This document shows, piece by piece, positions 22,849 to 33,834 of a stretch of DNA of 64,000 nucleotides. Position 1 is the first letter of the stretch, and the number at the start of each line of letters is the position of its first letter. The notes beneath the pieces are model-generated. The model made no database searches. It saw only the letters and a list, made by a program, of their open reading frames with translations, and was not told the DNA's origin. The translations under genes and the position numbers were made by a program. This stretch comes from Amoebophrya sp. A120 (lineage: Eukaryota; Sar; Dinophyceae; Syndiniales; Amoebophryaceae), in assembly GCA_905178155.1 (NCBI GenBank), contig CAJINV010000005.1, positions 228,254 to 292,253 of the forward strand, in the 5' to 3' direction.

Positions 22849-25634
22849 TCACAGCTCGCCCGCGGGAGGTGAGTTACTGTCGAACGCGCCCTCGGGGAAG
22901 AGATTAGGAGGGGATGGGGAATCACTATCGAACGCCCCGCTCGGAAACAAATTTGGGGCAGAAGAGGACGACTCGCCGCTGCTGTCAAAAACCCCGTCCG
23001 GAAACAGATCCGCCGGTGAACTAGACTCGCTGTCGAAAGCCCCGTCCGGAAAAAGCGGGTCGACGTGGATGTCAATCGTCGGGATTTTGCTAGTGGTTGT
23101 GGTTTTCGTCTTTGCGGCAGATGAACGAGCAGGGGGTACAACTTTATTTCTGACAGGTGGAGGCGCCGTCGTTGTACTTGCAGTTCGAGGTGGAGTTTTA
23201 CTTGTTTCTGTTGGCATTTCTTTTCCAACAACTCGAGGTGGCGGCTCATAATTTTCCGACTTGACAGACGCACTGTTTACTCGTTGAGATTTGGTCACCG
23301 TCTGCGGTACTGCATCTTCGTCCAGCGAAGGTGCTGGTTCTGCTCCTGCCTCCCCGGCTTCGAGGTTTGAATTTGGGAACGTCGCACCAGCAGGTTCTAC
23401 TTCATGATCCACCGGAGGGCCGTTCGAATTTTCCTCGTCCTCCTCCCGCGCCGGGAAATGGTTGTTCATTTTGTAACCCGGCTTCTTGCTTTCCCGCAAG
23501 TGTTTTTCCATTTCCTCCTTCCGCTGCTTCGATTCTTCTTCCTTCATCATTTCCAGAAACCATTCGAAAAAATCCACCCCGTTCCAGTCCTCTTCAAAAT
23601 TGTAGTCTTCGGGGTCTTTGTCGTGCATTGCCGCGCCGCCGACGAAAGAACTCTTAGAACTGAAAGAGTCATCTTCATCTTCTTCATGTGGCGGGTAAGA
23701 GGAATTCATCTCGTCGTGTTCTTCATAGTACTGTTCCTGTTCGTGCTCGTGTTCCTCGTCCTCTTCCTGCACTGGACTGGCGGTTGTTGTTCTCGGTTTA
23801 TTTTTCTGCTTTGGTTTCTTCGTTGTAGCCGAACTCTGTTTCTTTTTCTTCTTGCTTGAAGTAGATTTCTGGCTGTGGTAAGGTTTGTAACTCGCCTTCG
23901 CATGCTTGTCCGTGTTTTTTCTTTTCGGGGAAGCTTTGTTGTTGGAGGAAGACCAGAAGCGTGCCAGATCCGAGAATTTGAAGCTCCCGGACTCCTCCAT
24001 CCAAGCAACGTAGTGGTCAAATTTCCCGCTCATCGCGGTCAGGAAGCTGGCCCACTTCTCCTCCAGTTTCACGAAATACTTGTGCGTCTCGAAAAACCCG
24101 TCGTTGCGATCTGTGTAGGATTTTTCATTGTCTTGGTTGAGGGTATACATGAATCTGGGGTCGTGGGCTTGTGGAAGACGATTCTAGGGGGGCAGAGATT
24201 GGAACGCAAAACGTCAATTCAGCGGTCGTCGGTCAACTCCTTCTTACTCGAAAAAGTTATTTAAAAGTAAAAATCATTCTGAGTGCTGTACATATACCTG
24301 ATCCTGGCTCTGTGATCCACGGCCCGTTCCACTCCCAGCCGTCCTGGACCATTTCCCAAAACGTGCCCCCGTCGTCCGCATCGCCGCTCCTCCGGTTGCT
24401 GTACTTCTTGATTGCCTGGTGCGCCTGGTTCAGCTCCGCCATCTTCCGCGAGCAATCTTCACAATCCGGATTCCGATCCGGGTGGAGTTTCAGCGACATT
24501 TTGCGAAAGGCCTGCTTCACCTCGTCCGCACTGGCGGTGCGGCTGATCCCGAGCAGTCGGTAGGGGTCTTGGTCGGCGCCTTCGGAAACGTCGTAGCCGG
24601 ACAGGAACTCGTAGATGTAGGGCAGGTACACGATGAGTGCGAGAAAAGCGATCACGGTGAACAGACGGGAGGTGACTGTGAGTGGAGGAAGGTTTGCGTT
24701 TTATAACATGCTGACGTTTTTGGAAAAAATTTAAGAAAGTTAAGGCTTACTGCAGTAAGACAGCCACAGCGCGTACGTGTGCCCACGTAAGTACCGTACT
24801 CAGGAACAATGCAATTATACCGTAACCGTAGCGCAGAAATGAAGACATTTATCAACCCACACAAAAACAGCTTTTACCACCCCACAGAAACGCTCTGCAG
24901 CACCCTTGCGGGCCGCAGCAGGTCCTCCCGGCGGCCGCGTACCTGTCCGCCTCTGCGCCGAGGGGCGCGCTCGGGTGCACATTTTTGTCGTTGAACTGTT
25001 TTACGTAGTACGGGATGAAGAGCAGATCGACGTAGATCCCGAGGGATAAGAACCCAATTGTCCACTGGTGCAGCGTTGCCCACATGGGGTCTTCCAGGTA
25101 GATGTGGTGTGCACCGGTCAAGAAGCCGCCACAGAAAAACTGCAGGTACGCGTGCTTCACGTCTTTTCGCTTTCGGAGCTGTCCGCTCCGTATTCGCTCG
25201 CGCGACGCCGGGGAAAGATCGCCGCCCGCAGTAGGTGGCGGGTCCTCAGCGCCTGAAAGAACGGCCGCTGTGCCGTCGGCGTTTGTGGTCGCAGGTGAGG
25301 ATCCGGGGCGAGGTGTTTCGGTCGCATCAGCAGTTGCGCCAGTCATGGACGTGGTTCCCTGCACTGGGCTGTTCACCATATTTGCATTATTTCCCGGCTG
25401 CTGCGGCGGTTGGTTATTATTTCCCCCGGTCTTGCATCCGTTGGAGATCCATCGGCAGACCAGCCAGAGTCCAATGGTGTACGTGAGCGTCCACATCTCG
25501 TCTACGTCACCGTCCATGACCCGCTCGATGCGGGCAAGAAGGACGTCGAGCAGCTCCAGCAGGAGCACCATGATCCGCGCGTACCACGAGGCGCCGTCGC
25601 CGTCGGAATTGGGCTCGGAACCGGTAGCAGACAT
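22849..25634 (-). CDS. TM2-domain/DnaJ-domain membrane co-chaperone, 817 aa
   Basis: Three exons: complement of 24878-25634, 24298-24675 and 22849-24167; 2454 bases. The N-terminal half carries hydrophobic helices and a TM2-like pair ([20 protein letters not shown], then a second helix). Residue 253 onward gives another helix ([18 protein letters not shown]), then a J domain at 289-346 ([20 protein letters not shown]) with the Hsp70-stimulating HPD at 317-319. TM2 plus J is the architecture of DNAJC22-type proteins. The tail is acidic and Lys-rich and ends in four copies of LFPxGAFDS. Alternative: exon 1 could end at its own stop (24852), with a separate DnaJ gene starting at ATG 24848 and splicing at 24821. 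That model is also in frame but would leave only 3 bp between genes, so I prefer the fusion. An Hsp70 partner is inferred. Confidence 0.75.
22852..23075 (-). repeat. Four LFPxGAFDS repeats at the C-terminus of the TM2-DnaJ protein
   Basis: The last 75 or so residues contain [27 protein letters not shown] and LFPEGAFDS, spaced by Ser/Pro-rich linkers of roughly 9-12 residues. They look like short linear motifs presented on a disordered tail. Function unknown. Confidence 0.8.
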
Positions 25635-26889
25635 TGTCTCTGTTGCTCGTTGAAATTCTTGAACTACAGGGGCTGTATAAAGTTGCTGAAACGGTGGAAA
25701 CTTCTATTTTTAACCAAAAGCTCCTGCTGAAAGCAAAAATTAGTAGGTCGAGGTATCCAAAATGGAAACGAGAAGCTTCGTGTGCAGCGTCGTGGTGGTA
25801 CTTCGACTGGTACGAAGCGTGCGACTTTCGGGGTTCTTCGGGAGGGTCAAGAACTACCAGCACACACTTCGCTCCTCGGAATGGATAGAATCTCTGTTGA
25901 GGATGAACAAATTGGTCATGGGCACGCGGCTACAAGCTTTCGCCGCGGCAGTGCTAGCAAACCAACCAGTTGTGGTGTTTGTCATTTCACCTACTTACAG
26001 TTGGACGGTCAACGGCTACGCGACGGTACGAAAAGCGTACGAGACTTCACCTGGACGCTTGGCTAGTACGAGTAACGAGACTTCTGCTCTACGTTGTTGC
26101 GAGGATAATGAGGCTCATGCGGAACGAGGCCGATCGGGTGGAACTACGAAAAACCGACGTGCAAACCAAACGAAAACTACCACTTTTGCTCAGATGCGAC
26201 GCGGCGGGGGCAGACGCAAGCACCGCCGCTTCCCGCGGCGCCCGGAGTGCGGGGGATGCGGGGAGGTAGACGCGGGCGCACAAACGTTTGCATTGAACCG
26301 TCCGCGGAAAAACAAGAAAAATCGCCGCGCGGAAACAACTATGGGAACAGGCAGCCTGCTGGGCAAAGGCCGCGGCGAGCTGTCGGAGCTACCACAAGCG
26401 CACCGCGTCTTCAGTAAGCGCCGCCGCGCCTTCCGCGTTGCTGAAAAGCCGCGTCGGCGACGCTGCAAATTAGCTGCATCGTGCACGCCGCCGTCAATGT
26501 GCGTTCGAGTCTACTGGCGACCGACGGGGTGCCCTTTCCCCCTCGTGGCATGGCTCTCCTCGGGCACCGAAAGCGGGAACCGCGCGAAGCGGCGTGCGTC
26601 CGGTATACCGGATGAGCCGCGGGCACGCGGTGGAGACGCGCCCTCCTCTTGCGGCGGGAAAGCCAATACGTGATGCCGTTACTCATGCTGTTTCCGAGCG
26701 TGTCGGGCGGAGAAAAGCCGCTTCGCTGGGTATGCGGGTGCGGACCGATGAAGGAAGGGGGGCGGCGACAAGGGGGGTGGGGGATCGGGGTGCGAGTAGG
26801 CCATGGTGCGCCCAGTATCTCCCCCTGCGGGCTCCACAGAAAAGACGCGCCCGCGGTTGGCAACCTATGAAGGACTTAAGAGCCCACAT

Positions 26890-27850
26890 ATAAAGCCACA
26901 CTTGGATAGTGTAAAATTCCAAAAAAGAAAACCCAAAATTTTAAAAAAAAAATCCAAAGAAATTCAGTGGGTGTGAAATTTATGAAAAAAAAAGTACAAA
27001 CATGCAAGCAATTTGGCATGTTTCAAAGGATACGGGGCGCGTTTATACTACCTTTGTGACAAACACCCTTTGGGGGTCCATGAGATTAACGGCATTCGTG
27101 GCCCCGGCAAATTTTCAAATTTTTTCAAAAAAATTTTGAGATTGCGAAATTTCCTGCAATCTGATAAAGTGGCACTCTATTGGATAAAAGTATGGGCATA
27201 TATTTTACATATGCGCATTCTATCTCTGCCGTTTGTCAAATTTTTGCACTCTTTACCCAGATCGAAAAAATCGCAAAATTTTTGCAATTTTCTTGATGCC
27301 TGAAAAACTCTGGAAACCTCCACTAATAAAGGGCTAAATAATACTCATAGACTATATGTCTGCAGACATATTCCATGAAGCTAGTCACTTCCACAAAAAT
27401 TGCAGCAAATTAGCCGACTTCAATTTTTTTATTCTTTTCAAATTTTTTAAAAGTTGAAAAAATTGCATGACTTTGGAATACTTGGACTATGTGGATAAAG
27501 AAAATTAGGAAAGTAGGGAGGTGCAGCTTACGGGTGTCATTTTTTTGGATATTTTACTGCTTTTTCCTCGTCCAGGGACTTTGGGAAATTTAGCAATTTT
27601 TGCAAATATTAAAAATTGCTAGGATTTTTGTAGTGCCCGTGTATGCAAATAGGCAATGTTGTCCAATATGGGGCGCCTGGCGCTTTCTGCCGGTTTTTTC
27701 TGCTAATTCTGCGGCTCAAATGTCGCTTATGTTTTAAAGCGTGCTACTTTCCAACGAGGGTGCTTGGATGAAAAGGATGAGGATCCTCCAAAACAGTGGG
27801 GCTGCAAAAACGTACCAAGATAGTGGACGCCCTTAGTTTTTTGCACTATA
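26890..27850. other. AT-rich low-complexity core of the strand-switch region
   Basis: Nearly 1 kb with repeated A and T homopolymers (AAAAATTTT-type words, many TTTTTT runs) and no coding frame. It differs sharply in composition from the GC-rich sequence on both sides. Confidence 0.6.
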
Positions 27851-27904
27851 AAAAGCCTCAGCCGCCTTCCAAAGTTTCAGCCTGCCCCCCCCCCCCCCCC
27901 CCCT

Positions 27905-27966
27905 NNNNNNNNNNNNNNNNNNNNNNNNNNNNNNNNNNNNNNNNNNNNNNNNNNNNNNNNNNNNNN
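27905..27966. other. Assembly gap (62 N)
   Basis: A run of 62 unknown bases flanked by poly-C on both sides (about 27887-27903 and 27968-27987). The poly-C probably caused the break. Gap length and local order are uncertain. Confidence 0.95.
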
Positions 27967-28995
27967 GCCCCCCCCCCCCCCCCCGCCCCCCTTGCACTAC
28001 CCCCTAAAACACACACACCCCCCCCCCATTGGCCCGCCTCGGGCGACCCTGCTGCCCCCCTGCGCGCCTGATATCGCGACTTCAAGTGGCCTCCTCGGGC
28101 GTCGGGAGGTGAACTATGCAAGCGAGAAGCCCGTCCGTGACGAAGCGACTGCTCAGACAGGGGAGGGGGCCCGTGCCGCGACTTGCCACTGCAGCCCCGC
28201 CCCTTTTTACTACGCGCACGAGGATGCCGCGCGGCAGTGGGGCGCCGAGGGTGCGCGGCCGCGCGGGGAGGGGGCCAAGCGTGCTCTTGTTCGGCGCGTC
28301 GCCTTTTTCCGCAGCCTCATGCGCAACGCCGATACGAATTCTCCGTGGTTCCGGCCCGCCGCCCGATCTCGCGGTCGGGTTAGTTCGCCCGGGTCTTCTG
28401 GGAGAATCCGGCGCGCGGGGCGACCAACGTCTCCGCACGACGCAGCCATCAAGGTGGTCCGCGCATCATCATTGCCGGAACTTGTTCTCTTCTGCTGCAC
28501 AGGTACTTCTCCGGCCTCCGCTGTTGTTAGAAATCAACTGCGGTCCCCTAGCTCTTGCGCCATCTCCGCACGTCTAGGGACGGCAGCAGTTCAGCGGTGT
28601 TTATTTTTATTTTTCGCGGAAGGCTTGTGCTCGAAGATCCTGGAAGCCCTGAAGCGGCGCGTACAGATCCAACCGAGCTCATCCAAACCTAAATTGCTTT
28701 TACCGCCCTTGAACAAAGCGGCGCATTATTTTTGAAGCGGATCTTCCTTTTTATCAATCGGGCTACGAGCGCTCCTTTTCGACGTATTTTTTGTTTCTTC
28801 CAGAAGATGATCCTGTTGTTCTCCGCTCCAATCATGCAAACTGCTCAACATTGTTTACAAGAATTCTACTTTTAGCGGCGGCTGCGTAATTTATAGCACT
28901 GCAAGACCACTCACGATATCTTTGCCGTCACCGCTTCTCGGCTGCACTTCTGAGCATTGTATACGAAATATTCATCAAACTCGTCAGAAAGACAA

Positions 28996-31900
28996 ATGTT
29001 GTTGCGCAGCGCGTCCTTGTTGCTTGCTGTTGTGCGGGGTAGTGGAGTTGCGGCACCGGCACAAGAGGAACATCAGGGCGGGGCGGATGCGGTATGTTGT
29101 TTTTGCTTTTCAAGAATTGTTCGGTGAAGCTGCATTGCTCTTGCCACAATGAATCCGCGTTTCGTTTATCAAGTTGTTTTGCGCACCCGCCCATCTGTGT
29201 GCGGTGTCGTTTCTCTCTGAAAATAAACGCTGACGCGACATTCCTAAATAACAAATACCAGGCCCCGTGGGTGGACGTAAAGGGCGCGGACACGCGGCAG
29301 GTGCCGGATCTTCCCGCGGACTGGTCTTTTGTCGACGATGCGCCTATGAACCTGGAAGGAGATGATTTTGTCACGGCAGGGGATCATGATCATCAACCGT
29401 CCGCCGGGAAAATACCTTCCCCCACTGCCGCTTCTCCCAGCAAACCGAAGATCGTCAACCCCATCCTGGTGCAGCGTACCAACTCGGTCGCCTCCACCGC
29501 AACGCCGGCAAATGGGGATGGCACGACCCGAAGTCATTTGCTCAATACACCTTTCGGAACGCCGTATACGGGTGCGAAAAAAACCTTCGGGTTCAACACC
29601 GAGCAAGAGGAGGATGCGGGCAACGTCCGACCCCTTTTCGACGAGGAAAAGGAGGAAGAAGAAAAAGAGCCCGCGGAGGAAGAAGAAGAAGAGCCCGCGG
29701 ACTTGCGGCCCTTGTTTGATGAGGATGAGGCTGCTAGTCAACTTTTCGATGAAGACCGAGCGGACGAGCTGTTTCACCAAGTTATGTACGGTGATCACTA
29801 CACGGCGGAACAAGCAAGTCCAAGTTCTGCTCAAAAGCCCGCATCCTCTTTTTCTTCCAAGGGGCTGAAGAGAAAAGCGAAGGTGAACAAGACTTCCGCT
29901 CCCTCGAAGAAAGCAACCATGGAACAACAAACCAACCTCGCGCGGCACGAGGACGACATCTTTGACGAGGACCGGGCGGATTTGCTGTTTCACGAGGTGT
30001 TCGGGAATAAGAAGAAAAAAACGGAAGACCACCCCGCTGGTGCCACTTCTAGTGCTGCAACTCCATCGAACCAGCAGGAGGAAGCGGAGGGCTCCGCGTC
30101 CGAAAGTGAGGACATGTTCGACGAAAACCGAGCGGACGAGCTGTTTGACGCCATCTTCGGCCAGGAACAGGAGGGCGAGGAGGAGGAGACGCAGACTAGT
30201 GACATGTTTGACGAAGAACGCGCAGACGAGTATGCATAGCAAAAGTATCGTACTCGTATGAATGCATTACAAATTTCCTGAGCATGAGAAATCTGTAATC
30301 CGGATTTACCTAAAAAAAAAGATTTGTAATGCAAGTCTTGCATTTATACGAATACGATAGGTTTGCACAGGATAACGAGTTGTTTGATGCGATCTTCGGA
30401 ATGACGGAAGAAGACAAGCTGGCCCGGGAGCTGGCCCAGATGAACTTGCAGGAGAAGGAGCACTCTGGCGCTGCTGTTCCGGAGAAAAGGAGTTTCCGCC
30501 TGCTGCCATCGGTACTTGGAAGATTTTTGTTTCACTACTAGCGAGAACGAGAAGTGGTCATATGCGCATGTAGGAAATAATTTATCGATCATTCTGCACT
30601 AGTACAAAAACACCCTAAATCTTTTAGACCGGCCAGTCGCTGTTCGTGCCGAAAACTTCGCAGAAGACGGGTCTCAAAGTTCACGCGGCGTCTGCCTCGA
30701 AGAAGCCGAAGCGCTTGTCGCGAGACAAGGAAATCGCGGAGCCGCAGAAGAAGGAAGATGTGCGCTTTCTCCCATCGGTATCGGTCTGTTTGGGAAATGA
30801 AGCTAGACGCAGACGTAGCTCTGCTTTTTTGCATCGCACACCGTTCGAGCTGCCTCAGTTTTTTTTTCCCGTTACTATGGCAAAAAATCAACAAATTTCT
30901 AGTTCGGCGCCACGCTGCAGACACCGACGGTGCCCTATCTGGCCCGCGTGGAGGAACACAGACCGACGACTGCGCCAGAAGTCGACTCGAATACACCGCA
31001 CGCGCAAGCAGGTATGGAAACGATTTTGGAAGATATGTTGCACCCGATTTTCTGTTTCGCGATAGAGTCCTAAGCAAAATGCGTCTTTGAGATTCGTTCA
31101 TAAAAAAACTCCACTCGCTTACAGAAGCCCTGCACGGCGATACAGCAAGCCTACGCGCCTTCCACGGCAAAGCCGACATCCGGGCGGCTTCGTGCGACAC
31201 CTTACGGCAAAAGATGCAGGAGGAACGGGACGAATCGGTGCGACGAAGGGACGAGAAACGTTTGGATGCGAAGGTGGCCAAGCGGACGCCAAGTGTCGTG
31301 GGACGAGGGCGCGGGAAAGATATGGAGAAGAAAACCTGGAGGCCACGTAAAAGATCGTTTTTGGTGTTGGAATTATAACTGTAATGATGTGAGATTACTG
31401 CCCCGTCGTGTGAATCATAGTGCGAACTAAGTGGCACTTTACCCTGGTGCAGAGATTAGGCCATGCGCTGGGACGCACTACTTAAGTGGAGTACTCAAGC
31501 GCACTACTTAAGCGGAGCACTTGTCCGCACTACTTAAGCGGATTACTTAAGCGCACCACCTAAGCGCACTACTTAAGCGGACTGCTTAAGTGAACTACTT
31601 AAGGGCACCACCGAAGCGGAAGCGTACTACTTAAGCGCGTCACAAAGTGCGAAGCATTTAAGCGAAGCACTTAGCTTAGGCGAAGGACTTAGGCGAAACA
31701 CTTAAGCGAAGCACTTAAGCGAAGCACTTAAGCGAAGCACTTAGGCGAAGCACTTAAGCGAAGCACTTAAGCGAGCACTTAAGCGAAGCACTTAAGCGAA
31801 GCACTGAAGCGAAGCACTTAAGCGAAGCACTTAAGCGAAGCACTTAAGCGAAGCACTTACGCGAAGCACTTACGCGAAGCACTTAGGCGAAGCACTTACG

Positions 31901-33064
31901 CGAAGCACTTAAGCGAAGCACTCAAGCGAACCACTTACGTGAAGCACGTAAGCGAAGCACCTAAGCGCGAAGCACTTAAGCGGGAAGCATTTTCTCGACG
32001 CAATTAGGCGAAGCACTTAAGCGAGGCACTTAGGCGAAGCACTTAGCGCCAGTGCTTGGGCGGGGCACTACTTAGGCCAGGCGCTCCTTATGCGAGGCAC
32101 TATTTCGGCGAGGATCCATGGCACTACTTAGGCGAGGCACTACTTAACAGAGGCACTACGTAAGAGAGGCGCCACTCAGGTGAAGCAGATATTTAGGCGA
32201 CGCACCACTTAGGAGAGGCGCGCACTACTTAGGCGAGGCGCTACTGTGGTGCACTACTGCTCAAGCGAGGTAGCGAGACGCTATTCTAGGGAGGCGCTTC
32301 TTGTCGCAGGAGCTTCTAAAGGGAGACGCTACATACTTCAGTACTTATTTAAGCAAGCCGTCTGTCATTTACATTTTGCATCAACCGTTTCGCCCATATT
32401 TACAGGCCAAGTCCCCACCGCGTACGACGCATCGGAGGAGAAATCCCTCGCCAACGACGACACTACAACCTCCGTGACAGCGGAGCAAGAAAAGCAACAG
32501 CTGGCCGAGAAGCGCGCCGCGAGTCTGGTCCCCAGCCTGGCGGACGAGAGGAAGCATCACAAGGACATGCTGCAAGCGGGCTTGGAGGCGGTAGCCGCAT
32601 ACCACAAGGCGCTGGCAGAGCGGCTTGCCGAATCGGACTACTCGACCTCGGCGAGTCCGCCACTGAAGCCGACCGGGGTGGAGCAGGATAAGCTGCAAGC
32701 CAATGCGGGTGATGTAGTTCCGGCAGTGGAACAACTGCAGCCGTTGGACAACTTCCAGCGACTAACCTCCACCGGGTCTTCCTCGAACGACTTGTTTGCC
32801 ATGAATTCCAACGGAAAATCCGACACCCGAGCGGACTCCGTCGCTTCCAACCGGTTTCGAAAGCAGCAGAGCCGGGACCACTACCAAACCAAGAAGGACC
32901 AGCGGCAGTGGGTGCCGAAGCACGCGTTAATCGCGGCGAAGAAGCAGCAGCAGCGGGAGCGCAGCACGAGTGTGTCCGCAGCGAAGATGCCGTACAACTT
33001 CGACAAAAACGAGGAGAAATACCTCGCGAAGCGGGGCGCCGGTGGTCTGCGGGGCTGGCAGTAA
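28996..33064 (+). CDS. FDE-repeat acidic protein with signal-like N-terminus, 778 aa
   Basis: Exons 28996-29091, 29262-30230, 30380-30511, 30628-30777, 30903-31011, 31125-31346 and 32406-33064; 2337 bases. The first 32 residues look like a signal peptide (LLLAVVRGSGVAA). Next comes an acidic region with a new repeat, roughly FDExRADELFxxIFG, in four clear copies (FDEDRADELFHQVMYG, FDEDRADLLFHEVFG, FDENRADELFDAIFG, FDEERADELFDAIFG). The fourth copy is split by an introner and restored by its removal. Lys/Arg-rich helices follow, ending in KRGAGGLRGWQ. The last exon has no in-frame ATG of its own, and phase and GT-AG sites fit a join across 31347-32405, so I fuse it. If not spliced, the first part ends at TAA 31376-31378 (569 aa). 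No family is recognised. Confidence 0.68.
30231..30374. mobile_element. Introner element, family 5 (144 bp)
   Basis: Inverted arms AAAGTATCGTACTCGTAT and ATACGAATACGATA; duplication ACGAG at 30226-30230 and 30375-30379. Removal turns a truncated FDEERADE into a complete FDEERADELFDAIFG repeat, direct evidence that it is spliced out. Confidence 0.93.
31347..32405 (+). repeat. Degenerate 13-bp minisatellite, about 0.9 kb, in a probable intron
   Basis: From about 31460 to 32300 the sequence is a degenerate array of a 13-bp unit, best form AAGCGAAGCACTT. Variants run CACTACTTAAGCG at the left and CACTACTTAGGCGAGG at the right. Purest between 31690 and 31930. Bounded by GTAAAAG at 31347 and TTTACAG at 32405, which fit a GT-AG intron. 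Not CRISPR: units are adjacent, without spacers. Confidence 0.85.
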
Positions 33065-33834
33065 GCGGGAGAACAGCGATGTAACTGGTGTGGGTGTGTC
33101 TCGGTGAAAAAATTGGGATGAACGTGCAGGCCTTTCGAGTAGCAAAGATTTTGTAGAGATTGAAATTTTGCATTTGCAGCTCCTTTTCCCGAACCTAGCG
33201 AGTTGTCATTATAGCAAAATCCTGAGAATGAACCCAAATTTATTTTCGAGTCAAGCTTAAGTACCGCTGTAAATGTCAAATTAAAAAAGTAGAAGATACA
33301 TGTATCAAAAACGCACGTAAAGCTTGGCCAGAGTGCACTATTTCTGAAACAATGAAAGCTGCTACCGCAGGGGAATCGTTTATTTTTTATTTTGCAAAAC
33401 CTTATTTTCGATGTAGTATTGCAATTGGATAACGCTGGCAGTTGTTTTTGTCTTGTGGTCTGCTAAACTTTTGTTTTTTGGAAGTCTCCCTGGCTTTTGC
33501 AGTTATCTAATTTTCAAATTGACGCTCGAGAATACTAGTTTTCGCAAAGCAAATGCTTTTGACAGGAAGAACCGCTGAAGATTGTCGCAGCGCCTTTTCG
33601 AACTATTTTTTTAACTGACAGTGAAGAAACTACGACGCCGTGAAGGCAGAATCATGAAGCACAATGCTGTTTTGGGTTCTTTCGTGGCGTTGTTGCAAGC
33701 CTACATTTCTGCGAGTCGAGCGGGTACTTAAGACAAACGTTTGTCAATAATGCAGCTCTACTTCTTACTTGCTTCGCATGTCAAAGTCCTCCACCAGAGG
33801 AGGCCTGGCATCGCTTTGTCCTTAACAAGAAACC
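33065..33834. other. Intergenic region
   Basis: About 770 bp, AT-rich, between two plus-strand genes. No frame, introner or named regulatory element is supported. It must hold the promoter of the gene starting at 33835. Confidence 0.55.

Larger units (their letters stand above)
25635..28995. other. Divergent strand-switch region
   Basis: All genes to the left are on the minus strand and all to the right on the plus strand, so transcription diverges from here. The region has GC-rich stretches (about 26100-26860 and 28070-28580), an AT-rich low-complexity core (about 26890-27850) and an assembly gap between poly-C runs. Long frames in the GC-rich parts occur on both strands and look like composition artefacts. 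I call no gene. In dinoflagellates with unidirectional arrays such switches are likely transcription start zones (inference). Confidence 0.65.

Noticed and set aside
24821-24848. Separate first exon of a stand-alone DnaJ gene
   Set aside because: In frame and possible, but it would start 4 bp after the previous stop. The fused TM2-DnaJ model explains both halves with a known architecture, so it is kept only as an alternative.
25762-26673. 303-codon plus-strand frame in the strand-switch region
   Set aside because: GC-rich DNA here gives long frames on both strands at once (another at 26411-26863 on the minus strand). The protein is Arg-rich with no domain and no splice-consistent neighbours; composition explains it.
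27992-28735. 247-codon plus-strand frame after the gap
   Set aside because: Starts next to poly-C beside the assembly gap, has low-complexity Pro/Arg content and no ATG context, and overlaps competing frames.
31460-32300. CRISPR-like array
   Set aside because: The 13-bp units are directly adjacent and degenerate, with no unique spacers, and the genome is eukaryotic; it is a minisatellite.
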